64,000 nucleotides of DNA, from contig LQXN01000066.1 in NCBI GenBank assembly GCA_001648575.1, positions 186,001 through 250,000 on the forward strand. The letters are read 5' to 3'. This DNA is from Sutcliffiella horikoshii DSM 8719. Lineage in GTDB: Bacteria > Bacillota > Bacilli > Bacillales > Bacillaceae_I. Below the pieces are notes generated by a model. It was not told the origin of the DNA. It saw only the letters and a program-made list of their open reading frames with translations, and searched no databases. The position numbers were made by a program, and so were the translations under genes. Shown in pieces: positions 17,125-26,605 of the stretch (its first letter is position 1; every line of letters starts with the position of its first letter).

Positions 17125-18212
17125 GTAAATATACTATCACAGTCCTTCCAGGGGACGGGATCGGACCGGAAGTGGTAAGGGAAGCAGTGAACGTCCTTGA
17201 ACAAGTTGCCCAAAATTTTCAGCATACATTTATTTTTCATTACGGAAAGATTGGAGGAGTTGCTGTCGATGAGACGGGAACTCCTCTTCCACAAGAAACA
17301 GTAGAATTATGTAAAAAAAGTGATGCAGTCCTTTTAGGAGCGGTTGGAGGACCTCAATGGGACCAAGAAACGCCTGGAAGAAGGCCGGAAGCTGGATTGC
17401 TCGGAATCCGCAAAGAATTGAAACTTTATGCCAACCTCCGTCCTGTCACCCTGTTTGAATCTCTTATCCATGCTTCTCCATTAAAAAGAGAGGTGGTTCT
17501 CGATACAGATATATTGATAGTCAGGGAACTGACAGGCGGCATCTATTTTGGTTCTCCACGTGAAAGAAGACAAGGGAAGGATGGTCTAGAAGTAATTGAC
17601 ACGCTTTTCTATACCCAAAAAGAGATGGAAAGGATCATTCGAAAAGGATTTGAAGTTGCGCAAGGAAGAAAGAAAAAACTAACATCTGTTGATAAAGCAA
17701 ATGTGTTAGAAAGCAGCAGACTATGGAGGGAAACCGCCAACCGAATTGCAAAGGAATATCCTGACGTTCAATTAGATCACATGCTGGTAGATAATGCCGC
17801 CATGCAATTGGTTAGAAACCCGCGACAATTTGATGTCATCGTGACAGAAAACATGTTTGGCGACATTCTAAGTGATGAAGCTTCGATGCTCACGGGCTCC
17901 CTTGGCATGTTACCTTCTGCTAGTCTAGGAGTTGACGGACCGGGACTATACGAGCCTATCCACGGGTCAGCACCTGATATTGCCGGTAAAAACGTTGCCA
18001 ATCCAATAGCTACCATCCTCTCAGCCGCCATGTTACTCAGACATTCCCTTGGCTTAGAGGAAGAAGCGGCCTCTGTAGAAAAAGCAGTAGACCTCGCACT
18101 AGAAAAAGGCTACCGCACTACGGACATCGGCTCAGAATGGGAACGTCTACTTGGAACTTCCCAAATGGGAGAAGCCGTAAGAAGCTATCTAAGAGCGCCA
18201 ATAAAGAATTAG
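17121..18212 (+). CDS. leuB: 3-isopropylmalate dehydrogenase
   Basis: NAD-dependent beta-decarboxylating dehydrogenase, 363 residues. It begins [14 protein letters not shown] and has the substrate-binding arginines in [17 protein letters not shown] and [10 protein letters not shown]. The metal-binding segment is [14 protein letters not shown], and [15 protein letters not shown] is the NAD-binding loop. GGTGGAGG precedes the ATG. Translationally coupled to leuA. The next gene is 223 bp away, with a structured repeat in the gap. Confidence 0.95.
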   Translation: MSKYTITVLPGDGIGPEVVREAVNVLEQVAQNFQHTFIFHYGKIGGVAVDETGTPLPQETVELCKKSDAVLLGAVGGPQWDQETPGRRPEAGLLGIRKELKLYANLRPVTLFESLIHASPLKREVVLDTDILIVRELTGGIYFGSPRERRQGKDGLEVIDTLFYTQKEMERIIRKGFEVAQGRKKKLTSVDKANVLESSRLWRETANRIAKEYPDVQLDHMLVDNAAMQLVRNPRQFDVIVTENMFGDILSDEASMLTGSLGMLPSASLGVDGPGLYEPIHGSAPDIAGKNVANPIATILSAAMLLRHSLGLEEEAASVEKAVDLALEKGYRTTDIGSEWERLLGTSQMGEAVRSYLRAPIKN

Positions 18213-18240
18213 CAAGTTTTCAAAAAAAACAGAATTTACC

Positions 18241-18371
18241 TGTAGATTGAAGTGCAAGGTGTTCGACTCCAGCGGGGGAGTAACGGTAGGTTGAGACCCC
18301 GCAACGAAGTGAGGAGGCTCAAGCACCGTCCCGCGGAAAGCGAACACCTGGAACGGAAATCGGAAGGAGTT
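18241..18371 (+). repeat. structured dispersed repeat, copy C (inside ilv-leu operon)
   Basis: Second intra-operon copy, same orientation as copy B. Stems: AGGTGTTC (18257-18264) with GAACACCT (18342-18349), and ACGGT + TTGAG (18283-18295) with CTCAA + ACCGT (18318-18329). Compared with copy B, several paired positions change on both sides, keeping the pairing. Confidence 0.85.
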
Positions 18372-18435
18372 AAACAGCAATCCATTCTTTTTCCAAGAAA
18401 ATCAAGACATATAAAAATCACGGAAGGTGAGTGAC

Positions 18436-19857
18436 ATGCAGCCAAGAACACTATTCGAGAAAATCTGGGATCGTCATACAGTAGTAAAAGAGGAGAACAA
18501 ACCAAGCCTGTTGTACATCGACCTCCACTTGGTGCACGAAGTCACCTCTCCTCAAGCATTCGAGGGACTACGCCTATCGGGAAGAAAAGTAAGGCAACCA
18601 GACCTGACCTTTGCAACCATGGACCACAATGTCCCGACCATAAACCCGTTCCATGTTACAGACGAAATCGCCTCCAAACAAATGACCACATTGGAAGCAA
18701 ACTGCAAAGAATTTGGTATAAGGCTCGCAGACCTTCACAGCGCAGAACAAGGAATTGTCCATGTGATTGGTCCGGAACTCGGATTGACTCTACCAGGCAA
18801 AACCATTGTATGTGGTGATAGCCACACCTCCACACACGGAGCCTTTGGTGCCTTGGCATTTGGCATTGGAACAAGTGAAGTGGAGCATGTTCTTGCGACC
18901 CAATGCTTGTGGCAATCAAAACCTAAGACATTAAAGATCGATTTTACTGGTCTCAGACCATTAGGAGTATCTGCCAAAGACCTCATCTTGGCTGTTATTG
19001 GAAAATACGGGACAGATTTCGGTACAGGATATGTACTTGAATTTACCGGCAAAGTGATTGAAGAGATGTCCATGGAGGAACGCATGACGATCTGTAATAT
19101 GGCGATTGAAGCTGGCGCACGTGCAGGACTTGTTGCGCCGGATGAAACGACTTTTTCCTATTTAAAAGGAAGGAAATATGCACCTGTCGGAGAAGAACGG
19201 GATAAGGCTGAAGTGGATTGGTTCGCCCTACGCACAGATGATGAAGCGGTGTATGATAAAGAAATCCAATTCGACATCACCAATCTCGAACCGCAAGTGA
19301 CATGGGGAACAAACCCATCGATGGGCACAAGTATCAGTGGCAGGGTGCCTGATCCTGCAACCATTGAAAATGAAGGGGAAAGAAAATCTGTCGCACAAGC
19401 AATCGACTACATGGGTCTGACCCCTGGTATGAAAATTTCCGATATAGCAATTGATTATGTGTTCATCGGTTCCTGTACCAATTCAAGAATAGAAGATTTA
19501 CGAGAAGCAGCTGAAGTGGTAAAAGGCAGAAAGGTCTCTGCAAGTGTAACTGCCCTTGTCGTTCCAGGCTCCAAACAGGTGAAAAAGCAGGCCGAAGTAG
19601 AAGGTATTCATGAAGTATTTTTACAAGCAGGGTTTGAATGGAGAGAGGCAGGGTGCAGTATGTGCCTCAGCATGAATCCGGATGTTGTTCCATCAGGGAA
19701 AAGATGTGCTTCCACCTCCAATCGGAACTTTGAAGGCAGGCAAGGCAGAGGGGCCAGGACACACCTTGTCAGTCCTGCGATGGCAGCGGCTGCGGCAGTT
19801 AATGGCCGGTTTGTCAATGTCAATGAATGGCGATATGAAAAAGAGGGGGTGATCTGA
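18436..19857 (+). CDS. leuC: 3-isopropylmalate dehydratase large subunit
   Basis: [4Fe-4S] aconitase-family subunit, 473 residues. The cluster cysteines are in FIGSCTNSR (~340) and GCSMCLSMN (~400); [28 protein letters not shown] is the usual substrate region. With LeuD it isomerises 2- to 3-isopropylmalate. An in-frame GTG at 18427 exists, but ATG 18436 gives better spacing from GGAAGGTG and matches homologues beginning PRT. The stop overlaps the leuD start by one base. Confidence 0.94.
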   Translation: MQPRTLFEKIWDRHTVVKEENKPSLLYIDLHLVHEVTSPQAFEGLRLSGRKVRQPDLTFATMDHNVPTINPFHVTDEIASKQMTTLEANCKEFGIRLADLHSAEQGIVHVIGPELGLTLPGKTIVCGDSHTSTHGAFGALAFGIGTSEVEHVLATQCLWQSKPKTLKIDFTGLRPLGVSAKDLILAVIGKYGTDFGTGYVLEFTGKVIEEMSMEERMTICNMAIEAGARAGLVAPDETTFSYLKGRKYAPVGEERDKAEVDWFALRTDDEAVYDKEIQFDITNLEPQVTWGTNPSMGTSISGRVPDPATIENEGERKSVAQAIDYMGLTPGMKISDIAIDYVFIGSCTNSRIEDLREAAEVVKGRKVSASVTALVVPGSKQVKKQAEVEGIHEVFLQAGFEWREAGCSMCLSMNPDVVPSGKRCASTSNRNFEGRQGRGARTHLVSPAMAAAAAVNGRFVNVNEWRYEKEGVI

Positions 19858-20447
19858 TGGAAGCACTTATCAATCATATCGGAAAAGTAATTCCCTTAGA
19901 TATGGCCAACGTCGATACAGATCAAATAATTCCAAAGCAATTTTTGAAGAGGATAGAACGAACAGGGTTTGGTCAATTTCTCTTTTACGATTGGCGCTTT
20001 GATGAAAATGGAGAAAAGAATGATACCTTCATCATGAATGAGCCGAAATTCAAAGAAGCTTCCATCCTCTTGGCCAGAAAGAATTTCGGCTGTGGTTCCT
20101 CCAGGGAGCATGCACCGTGGGCATTAAAGGACTATGGAATCAAGGTAGTTATCGCACCTTCTTTTGCAGATATTTTTTATAACAACTGTTTTAAAAATGG
20201 GATACTGCCGGTTGTTTTAAAGGAACATGAGGTGGAAGCGCTTTTTCAAAGAGCGACCACGGAAACATTGAAGTTGGAAGTGGATCTTGAATTCCAGCAG
20301 GTTATGGTTAGCGAAAACTTAAAATTTCATTTTGAGGCGGATGAATACCGTAAGCAGATGCTTTTGAAAGGTCTGGATGATATTGGGTTGACCGAAATGT
20401 ATATGGAACAGATCAATGAATATGAACAAACAAGAAACGTATATTGA
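19857..20447 (+). CDS. leuD: 3-isopropylmalate dehydratase small subunit
   Basis: Swivel-domain partner of LeuC, 196 residues (typical). It has [15 protein letters not shown] at the N-terminus and the active-site segment [18 protein letters not shown] (~78), followed by [22 protein letters not shown]. The ATG overlaps the leuC stop (TGATG), so translation is coupled. Last gene of the operon, followed by a strong terminator. Confidence 0.95.
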   Translation: MEALINHIGKVIPLDMANVDTDQIIPKQFLKRIERTGFGQFLFYDWRFDENGEKNDTFIMNEPKFKEASILLARKNFGCGSSREHAPWALKDYGIKVVIAPSFADIFYNNCFKNGILPVVLKEHEVEALFQRATTETLKLEVDLEFQQVMVSENLKFHFEADEYRKQMLLKGLDDIGLTEMYMEQINEYEQTRNVY

Positions 20448-20458
20448 CATGAGTAATG

Positions 20459-20493
20459 ACCATTGCCTTTCATTAAAAGGTGATGGTTTTTTG
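20459..20493 (+). terminator. intrinsic terminator of ilv-leu operon
   Basis: ACCAT and CCTTT (20459-20470) pair with AAAGG and ATGGT (20476-20487) around a 2-nt internal mismatch, then TTTTTT. Confidence 0.9.
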
Positions 20494-20635
20494 TTTGGGA
20501 AGAAATATATGGGAAAATGTTAGATCTTCAAAAATATCTAAAAGGGATTACAGCCATACTAGTTTTTATTAGACCCACACACCGACTTTTTGTATGATAG
20601 ATTCATAATAGGCATTGAATGAGGAGGAACCGAGA

Positions 20636-21586
20636 GTGGATTTTATTGCACTGGATTTTGAGATTGCGAATAATGACCTTAGCAGCGCGTGTTCGTTGGG
20701 GATGGTTTTTGTCGATGATAACAGAAAAGTGGATGAAAAATATTTTTTAATTCAACCACCTGGACTAAAAGTGGAGAAGTCCTTTACGAAAGTGCACGGA
20801 ATAACAGAAGAGGATTTAAAGGATGAGAGGACATTTGATGACATCTGGGGGGAAATACATGGTTATTTTACTAAAGATACATTGATTGTAGCGCATAATG
20901 CCTATTTTGATATGAGTGTGCTGAAAAGCTGCTTGCTCCACTATAACTTGGAGATACCAGAGTTCATGTATGCTTGCAGCATACCGATAAGTACGCGAGG
21001 GTTGAATGGATTCAAGGTGGGGAATTCCCTAAAAGCAAGAGTGGAGCATTTCGGAGTTACACTAGATCATCATCATAATGCATTGTCAGATGCCAGAGCA
21101 TGTGCGGATGTAGTATTAAAATGTATGGAGATAAAGGAGCAACAGTCACTCCATGCCTACTGCAATACATACTCCTCCATTACATTAAATAATTTTACGG
21201 AATTGAAACCTCAGACTACTTTTTATACAAAAGCAAGAAGGAATAATGTACGTAAAGCATTCCCCACAGTTTCTGTTAATGATATTACACCCTCCACAAA
21301 AGAGTTCGATGAAGATCACCCGCTTTTTGAGAAAAACTTGGTGTTTACAGGCGAGCTGACAACTGTAGACAGGGCAAAAGCGATGCAGCTGGTGGTTGAT
21401 AAAGGAGCTGTCATCAAAAGTGGTGTCAGCGGAAAGACTGATTATCTCATTGTAGGCAAGCAGGATCCGTCCATTGTTGGCCCGGATGGGTTGAGTTCTA
21501 AAGAAAGAAAGGCAAAAGAACTGATAGAAAAGGAAAGCAAAATTAAGATTTTAAGGGAAGCAGATTTTTTAAAGCTATTGTCTTAG
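20636..21586 (+). CDS. DEDDh 3'-5' exonuclease with C-terminal BRCT domain
   Basis: A 316-residue protein combining a DnaQ/PolC-epsilon-type exonuclease with a BRCT domain. The acidic motifs are ALDFEIAN (Exo I), AHNAYFDMSV (Exo II) and HNALSDARACAD (Exo III with the catalytic His). From ~230 a BRCT module follows (LVFTGELTTVDRAKAMQLVVDKG, then SGKTDYLIVGKQDPS). Exonuclease-BRCT proteins occur in Firmicutes and are likely used in DNA repair or end trimming; the exact role is unknown. I start at GTG 20636 because GAGGAGG precedes it by 8 nt; the upstream in-frame TTG at 20615 has no SD. Confidence 0.85.
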   Translation: MDFIALDFEIANNDLSSACSLGMVFVDDNRKVDEKYFLIQPPGLKVEKSFTKVHGITEEDLKDERTFDDIWGEIHGYFTKDTLIVAHNAYFDMSVLKSCLLHYNLEIPEFMYACSIPISTRGLNGFKVGNSLKARVEHFGVTLDHHHNALSDARACADVVLKCMEIKEQQSLHAYCNTYSSITLNNFTELKPQTTFYTKARRNNVRKAFPTVSVNDITPSTKEFDEDHPLFEKNLVFTGELTTVDRAKAMQLVVDKGAVIKSGVSGKTDYLIVGKQDPSIVGPDGLSSKERKAKELIEKESKIKILREADFLKLLS

Positions 21587-21788
21587 GGTTAATGGGTATA
21601 TTTAACTATTTATCCTAATTTTCGAAACCTTCTATCAAGCCTGTTCGTAAATCTAGGTGTACAGCAAAGAGTTTAATAGAATTACTTTTTTGCTTTTATG
21701 AACTTTTTGTTAATACTGTTATTTTTATCCTGAAGATGGGTATAAGATAATAGTCTTTAAAACACAACAATGAACAGGAGAGGATTAT
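21587..21788. other. intergenic region before lipoprotein
   Basis: AT-rich, 202 bp. No hairpin terminator follows the exonuclease gene and no convincing promoter was picked out, although the lipoprotein gene has a good SD (GGAGAGG). Confidence 0.3.
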
Positions 21789-22757
21789 GTGAAGTCTTTG
21801 AAAATGATGCTTGTGGGGATTTTGGCTGTAGTGTTACTTACAGCCTGTGGAAACACCTCTGAAGGAGTCAATGGGAATGTAGAAGGAAATGATGCAGAAA
21901 AGGAAGAAACGACTACTGAGCAAACAACTGATTCCACAACAGATGCAGAGGAAGTTGATGCGGCAGAAGAGACAGAAGAAACAGAAACACTGACTGCAGA
22001 AGAAGTCCTTCAAAAATCCACAGAAGCGATGGCTGCACTTTCAAGCTATTCCATGGAAATGGTTTCTGATCAGGAAATTTCCATGGCTGGTGAAGATACA
22101 ATCAAAATGGTTACCACAACAACAACTGATATGTCATTGAACCCAATGGCGATGTATCAAGTTACTTCCATTGAAGATGCTGATGGAATGATGGAGAGCA
22201 TGGATAATGAATCATATTTATCTGATGCGGGATTCTTTGTTTACGATTCCATGGCTGGTCAATGGTTTAAGATGCCAGATGAATTTACTGCAGAGTTAAA
22301 TGCGATGTCTGAAATGCAAACAAATCCTGCAGAACAGCTTGAGATGTTGAAAGCTTATTCTGATGATTTGACAATGACTGAAGAAGATGAACACTATGTG
22401 TTGAATTTTGAAGGATCTGGTGAACAATTTAATGAAATGGCCGGTATGATCGGCGGCATGATGGGTGATGACATGGGAGGTATGATGGAAGAAATGCTTT
22501 CCATGATGACAGTCAACCAACTGAGTTATGTAGTGCATGTTGATAAAGAAACCTTCTATCAAACAAGAGTATTAGTGAATATGGATATGGAGATGGACAT
22601 TGAAGGGGAAAAAGTGACAAGTATTCAATCCGTTGACTCCATGTTAACTAACTTTGATGAAGTGGGAGAAATTACAGTGCCGCAAGATGTAATTGACAAT
22701 GCAGAGGAAATTACCCTTGAAGATCTGGAGCAGATGGAACAGCAAGGAAGCTATTAA
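21789..22757 (+). CDS. acidic lipoprotein, LolA/LppX-like fold suspected
   Basis: A 322-residue exported lipoprotein. A short signal peptide ends in VVLLTAC (lipobox, Cys20), followed by a Thr/Glu-rich linker (~25-75) and a domain that begins AEEVLQKSTEAMAALSSYSMEM. The pattern of an N-terminal helix followed by repeated beta-hairpins, met-rich in the middle (GMIGGMMGDDMGGMMEEM), resembles the DUF6612/LppX-type lipoproteins of Bacillus. No ligand or role can be named. GTG start with GGAGAGG 7 nt upstream. Monocistronic. Confidence 0.7.
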   Translation: MKSLKMMLVGILAVVLLTACGNTSEGVNGNVEGNDAEKEETTTEQTTDSTTDAEEVDAAEETEETETLTAEEVLQKSTEAMAALSSYSMEMVSDQEISMAGEDTIKMVTTTTTDMSLNPMAMYQVTSIEDADGMMESMDNESYLSDAGFFVYDSMAGQWFKMPDEFTAELNAMSEMQTNPAEQLEMLKAYSDDLTMTEEDEHYVLNFEGSGEQFNEMAGMIGGMMGDDMGGMMEEMLSMMTVNQLSYVVHVDKETFYQTRVLVNMDMEMDIEGEKVTSIQSVDSMLTNFDEVGEITVPQDVIDNAEEITLEDLEQMEQQGSY

Positions 22758-22804
22758 ATAAGGCAACTTTCTCTAAGATATTATGAAAAGTGGCATTAAT
22801 AAAG

Positions 22805-22837
22805 AAGGGATGGAGCCATTTGGTTCCTCCCTTTTTT
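22805..22837. terminator. shared terminator between convergent genes
   Basis: AAGGGA...TCCCTT stem with interior mismatches and T-runs on the plus strand; lies between the convergent lipoprotein and amidase genes and reaches the amidase stop codon. Confidence 0.7.
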
Positions 22838-23390
22838 ACGTAACCCGTTGCTTTACAGGTTGATAGTCATACAATTTCCCTTCGTATACACACTCAAGTC
22901 GATCGCTTTGTCTGAAATCATCAGGTGTAACGAGGGACGGGAGTTTTTTCCATAACCTTATACCAGAACGGTGAAGTACATCTGAGACAAATTGGGAACA
23001 GAAATAACTTGAATCTATTTCTACAGGTTCATTGATAGATACCCCAATAACCCCAAGTAGATTATAGAACCATTTCTTCTCTTTCTTCTGAAACACTCCG
23101 ATGATTCTTCTCATTTTTTCAACTTCCCTTTTAGTGACGTCCATTTTATATAATACACAAGTTGTCCCAGGATACTTCCTATATGTACCATTCTCCACAT
23201 CTTCCCGGACGAACCCCCCGTTCAAGGGATTGCCCGGACTTTTTCTGCCAAAACTATATAGTTCTTTTAAGTCACTGTCAAAGGACAGAGATACGTGATT
23301 ATATGGGGCTTTCGTATATTTTTTAATAGATTTGGTAAATAGGGTACCTGTATCAGTGAGTAAAATATACACATGCGTGTTTTCCATCAT
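22836..23390 (-). CDS. permuted papain-like (YiiX/NlpC-related) hydrolase
   Basis: About 184 residues. The pattern MMENTHVYILLTDTGTLFTKSIKKYTKAPYNHVSL gives the catalytic His (YNHVS), and SSYFCSQFVSDVL gives the catalytic Cys, the order seen in circularly permuted NlpC/P60 (YiiX/YaeF, DUF830-type) amidases or thioesterases. No signal peptide, so cytosolic. The reading frame continues upstream to 23468, but a promoter (23422-23449) lies inside that extension and AAAGGTG sits 6 nt before ATG 23390, so the shorter start is favoured. Substrate unknown. Confidence 0.7.
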   Translation of the reverse strand: MMENTHVYILLTDTGTLFTKSIKKYTKAPYNHVSLSFDSDLKELYSFGRKSPGNPLNGGFVREDVENGTYRKYPGTTCVLYKMDVTKREVEKMRRIIGVFQKKEKKWFYNLLGVIGVSINEPVEIDSSYFCSQFVSDVLHRSGIRLWKKLPSLVTPDDFRQSDRLECVYEGKLYDYQPVKQRVT

Positions 23391-23421
23391 TCCCAACACC
23401 TTTAAGAAATTATTTTCTTCT

Positions 23422-23449
23422 ATTATATTATATAATTTCTCTTGACCAA
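23422..23449 (-). promoter_or_regulatory. sigma-A promoter of the papain-like hydrolase gene
   Basis: On the minus strand: TTGGTC (23449-23444), 16-bp spacer, TATAAT (23427-23422). The start would be about 25 nt before ATG 23390. Confidence 0.7.
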
Positions 23450-23494
23450 AATTAACCATTAATTTCATAATAGTAGGTAGACAGGGGGATATCT

Positions 23495-24415
23495 ATGTTT
23501 GAGATAGAGGCAGTCATTACTTTATTAGTGATCGCATTTGGATTAAGTGTTTTCAGTATTATATTCTACATAGTAAAAAGAAATACAACTTCTAAGGATT
23601 TTTCCGATTTATCAGTACGGGTGAAAACATGGTGGGGGATGCTTGTTGTATTCAGCATAGCCACGTTATTTCATCCGCTCGTATCTTTGTTTGCCCTAAT
23701 GTTCCTATGTTTCTTTTCCTTAAAGGAGTATTTTTCGATATTACGAACCAGAAAAGTCGATAGACAGTTATTCTTATGGGCGTATCTTTCCATCCCGATT
23801 CAATTTTATTGGATTTACATCGGGTGGTATGGGATGTTCATTGTCTTCATACCGGTTTATGTATTCCTATTCCTTCCGTTGCCGAGGATACTGGGAAAAG
23901 GAACAGTAGGATTCCTGCGCTCTGTAAGCTCTACACAATGGGGATTGATGCTGATGGTATTCGGGCTTAGCCACCTTGCCTTCTTTCAGACAGCTACTCC
24001 GGAATATGGTGCAAATTTGGTTTTGTACTTGGTGGTTTTGACTCAACTACATGATGTCGTTCAATATATCATTTCTTTATACATTGGAAAGCGGAAGGTC
24101 ATACCGTCCTCTAACCCAAATATCACGTGGGAGGGATTCTTGATATCCACCTTTGTGACGACTGGTGTTTCTTACAACCTTTATCCTTACCTAACACCTT
24201 TGAATGATCTGTTTGGTTTTTTATCAGGCCTTCTTATCAGTGTCGCCTGTTTTGGAGGTAGTCTTGCGGTCTCAGTATTGAAACGTGATCTTTTAGTGGG
24301 GGATGATGAAAAGGCATCTGTCCTTAAGAAGAGTTATTTGACGAGAGTGGACAGCCTTGCATACTCTGCCCCGATATTCTTTCACGTCATCCGCTATTAT
24401 TTTGATTTTATGTAG
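23495..24415 (+). CDS. CdsA-family (phosphatidate cytidylyltransferase-like) membrane protein
   Basis: A 306-residue polytopic protein with about eight membrane segments. NPNITWEG (~211) resembles the SPNKTWEG motif of CdsA and VLKRDLLVGDDEK...TRVDSLAYSAPIFFHVIRYY the C-terminal signature. The signature is degenerate: the canonical DRLDS reads RVDS and the HGGxxDR stretch is altered. Members of this wider family make CDP-diacylglycerol or related CDP-lipids. Because the normal cdsA usually sits with translation genes elsewhere, this is likely a paralogue. AGGGGGAT precedes ATG. Confidence 0.7.
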   Translation: MFEIEAVITLLVIAFGLSVFSIIFYIVKRNTTSKDFSDLSVRVKTWWGMLVVFSIATLFHPLVSLFALMFLCFFSLKEYFSILRTRKVDRQLFLWAYLSIPIQFYWIYIGWYGMFIVFIPVYVFLFLPLPRILGKGTVGFLRSVSSTQWGLMLMVFGLSHLAFFQTATPEYGANLVLYLVVLTQLHDVVQYIISLYIGKRKVIPSSNPNITWEGFLISTFVTTGVSYNLYPYLTPLNDLFGFLSGLLISVACFGGSLAVSVLKRDLLVGDDEKASVLKKSYLTRVDSLAYSAPIFFHVIRYYFDFM

Positions 24416-24522
24416 GATTTTGATTATGCGTCTAAAGTGAGAAAAGAAATACATCTTTAGAATCACATATTTTTACATTCAACCTAATAATTTACATTAA
24501 TGGATTATTAGGAGGAATGGAA

Positions 24523-25455
24523 ATGAAGCTGCTGATATTTTGTGATCCTGGAATTGATGATGCAATTGCATTGATTTATGCTCTATTACATCCTGAAATA
24601 GAAGTTCTCGGTATTGTTTGCAGCTACGGCAATGTCGATAAGATTACTGCCGCCAATAATGCAGGACATATCTTACAGTTGGCCGGCAGGATGGATATCC
24701 CGATATTCAATGGTGCAGAAATGCCGGTTTCCGGAGAACTTGCCATTTTTTATCCAGAAATACATGGGGAGGATGGAATTGGTCCTATCAAAGTTGAAAA
24801 GAATGCAAACCATTTGCGGATTCGTAATCTAAGTGAGATATTTGAACTTATTGAAAAAAATAATGATTTGGTTATCGCTGATCTTGGCAGGTCGACAACC
24901 TTAGCTGCTTGTTTTTTATTAAACAGGAAAGCAATGAGTAAGGTCAAGGAACTGCATATTATGGGTGGGGCTTTCATGGTCCCGGGTAATGTTACTCCAA
25001 TTGCGGAGGCAAACTTTCATGGAGATCCCACTTCCGCAAATCTATTGTTAGCCCATGGGAACAAAGTATTTCTCACCCCATTAAATGTAACACAGAAGGC
25101 CATCTTTACTTACGAATATGCCGAATCACTTAGGTACAATACTAAAAATAAGTTTAAAGAGATTTACATTCCGATCATCAGGTATTATGCCAATGCCTAT
25201 GCAAAGATGATTCCAGGGATGGACGGTGCTCCTTTTCATGATTTATTAACGATTTATTCTATTGTCCACCCAAAAAAGATGCATTATTTGGCTAAAAAAG
25301 TGCATGTCGTAGTGGAAGGGAAAACACGCGGAAAATCATTTGCAGACTTTAGAAATATGGATTCGGACCCTGATAGTAAGCACCATATTGCTTTGGGATT
25401 TGACTATGATCATTTTTTGAAAGAAGTTTTTCAAGTATTGACTCGCCAGATGTAA
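24523..25455 (+). CDS. nucleoside hydrolase (IUNH family)
   Basis: A 310-residue N-ribohydrolase. The N-terminal calcium-binding signature is [11 protein letters not shown] (normally DxDxGxDD; the first Asp is replaced by Cys, leaving the Asp of DPG). HIMGGAF and [16 protein letters not shown] are the central and C-terminal active-site segments, and [10 protein letters not shown] carries a His/Asp pair near the end. It should cleave the glycosidic bond of ribonucleosides in salvage. ATG 24523 is chosen for its 7-nt spacing from AGGAGG; ATG 24517 is too close. Followed at 32 bp by maa, likely co-transcribed. Confidence 0.85.
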   Translation: MKLLIFCDPGIDDAIALIYALLHPEIEVLGIVCSYGNVDKITAANNAGHILQLAGRMDIPIFNGAEMPVSGELAIFYPEIHGEDGIGPIKVEKNANHLRIRNLSEIFELIEKNNDLVIADLGRSTTLAACFLLNRKAMSKVKELHIMGGAFMVPGNVTPIAEANFHGDPTSANLLLAHGNKVFLTPLNVTQKAIFTYEYAESLRYNTKNKFKEIYIPIIRYYANAYAKMIPGMDGAPFHDLLTIYSIVHPKKMHYLAKKVHVVVEGKTRGKSFADFRNMDSDPDSKHHIALGFDYDHFLKEVFQVLTRQM

Positions 25456-25487
25456 TGAAAGAAATGCGGAGCAGAAGGAGCAAAAAA

Positions 25488-26051
25488 ATGACAACAGAAA
25501 AAAATAAGATGCTTGCTGGAGAATTGTACAAACCTTGGGACCCAGAGTTGGTAGAAGAGAGAACCACCGCCAGAAGATTAAGTAGATTTATTAATGAAAC
25601 CACCGAAACAGAGGGGGAACGAAGAGTGGCACTTTTGAAGGAGCTTTTCGGGTCCACAGGTGAAAATATCTTCCTCGAGCCGAACTTCCGTTGTGACTAT
25701 GGATACAATATCCATGTGGGAGAAAACTTCTTCGCCAATTTTGACTGTTGCATACTTGATGTGTGCAAAGTGGAGTTTGGAGATAACTGTATGCTTGCAC
25801 CGGGAGTACATATCTACACCGCCACTCACCCTGTAGACCCAGTCGAAAGAAACAAAGGCACTGAATACGGGATACCCGTAAAAATTGGCCACAATGTCTG
25901 GATAGGAGGTAGTGCTGTCATCAATCCAGGAGTGACAATCGGTGACAATGTGGTAGTCGCATCCGGTGCGGTCGTTACGAAAGATATTCCTCCAAACGTA
26001 GTGGTTGGTGGAAACCCTGCACGTATATTAAAAGAAATAGAAGTAAATTAA
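25488..26051 (+). CDS. maa: maltose/sugar O-acetyltransferase
   Basis: A 187-residue left-handed beta-helix acetyltransferase. The N-terminal Mac domain ([19 protein letters not shown]) is followed by hexapeptide repeats: [29 protein letters not shown], the catalytic His in YTATHPVD, then [36 protein letters not shown]. It acetylates sugars with acetyl-CoA; B. subtilis Maa is nearly the same length. AAGGAG lies 7 nt before ATG 25488; the frame extends upstream to 25455 without support. Confidence 0.88.
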   Translation: MTTEKNKMLAGELYKPWDPELVEERTTARRLSRFINETTETEGERRVALLKELFGSTGENIFLEPNFRCDYGYNIHVGENFFANFDCCILDVCKVEFGDNCMLAPGVHIYTATHPVDPVERNKGTEYGIPVKIGHNVWIGGSAVINPGVTIGDNVVVASGAVVTKDIPPNVVVGGNPARILKEIEVN

Positions 26052-26184
26052 ACAATCTATCATTTTTTCTAGTAATCGTTGCATATAATGTAACGATTCT
26101 TCTTTTATTCTACGAATTCTAATTATGATTTCTAATTGAGTTGCGGAATGATACATACTAGTGTACTTGGTGGGAGGGACGGTT

Positions 26185-26577
26185 TTGGAAAAAGAAGAAC
26201 ATTCCTTATTCGATCAACCAATAATAGCCTTTGGCTTGCCGATACTTATTATGCTGTTTGGTGTCTTTTTGCTGGTGGAAGCACATAATTCAGGGAAGCT
26301 GAAATACATTCCGGTGGTTTTCATACTGCTTGGGCTATCAGAAATAATCCGAGCTGTAATGAGAAGGCATTATCGACCGACAAAGAGGAAGCGTGCTGAA
26401 ATCAATCAAAAAAGCGGACATGTTGCTTATCTGCTAATGGCTACAAGTGTGGTTTGTTCGGTGTTGCTTTTGATCATGGAGCGAATTTCTGTGGAGATGG
26501 TTTTATATGTACAGTTGTCGATGGCGATTGTGGTATACCCGCTTTTAAAATTGATTTTACTTGTGCGGCATTATTAA
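26185..26577 (+). CDS. small four-helix membrane protein, unrecognised
   Basis: About 130 residues. Two hydrophobic segments (IIAFGLPILIMLFGVFLLVE; YIPVVFILLGLSEIIRAVM) precede a basic loop (RRHYRPTKRKRAEINQKSG), and two more follow, so four transmembrane helices. I do not recognise the family. TTG 26185 is preferred because GGGAGG lies 6-7 nt upstream; a GTG at 26161 in the same frame has no SD. Its stop overlaps the bidirectional terminator. Confidence 0.6.
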   Translation: MEKEEHSLFDQPIIAFGLPILIMLFGVFLLVEAHNSGKLKYIPVVFILLGLSEIIRAVMRRHYRPTKRKRAEINQKSGHVAYLLMATSVVCSVLLLIMERISVEMVLYVQLSMAIVVYPLLKLILLVRHY

Positions 26578-26605
26578 AGTGACGGGGGGAACCGTCACTT
26601 TTTTA
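26576..26605. terminator. bidirectional intrinsic terminator
   Basis: Perfect 10-bp stem AAAGTGACGG / CCGTCACTTT with a short loop, A-run and T-run on either side, between the convergent membrane-protein and glycosyltransferase genes. Confidence 0.95.
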
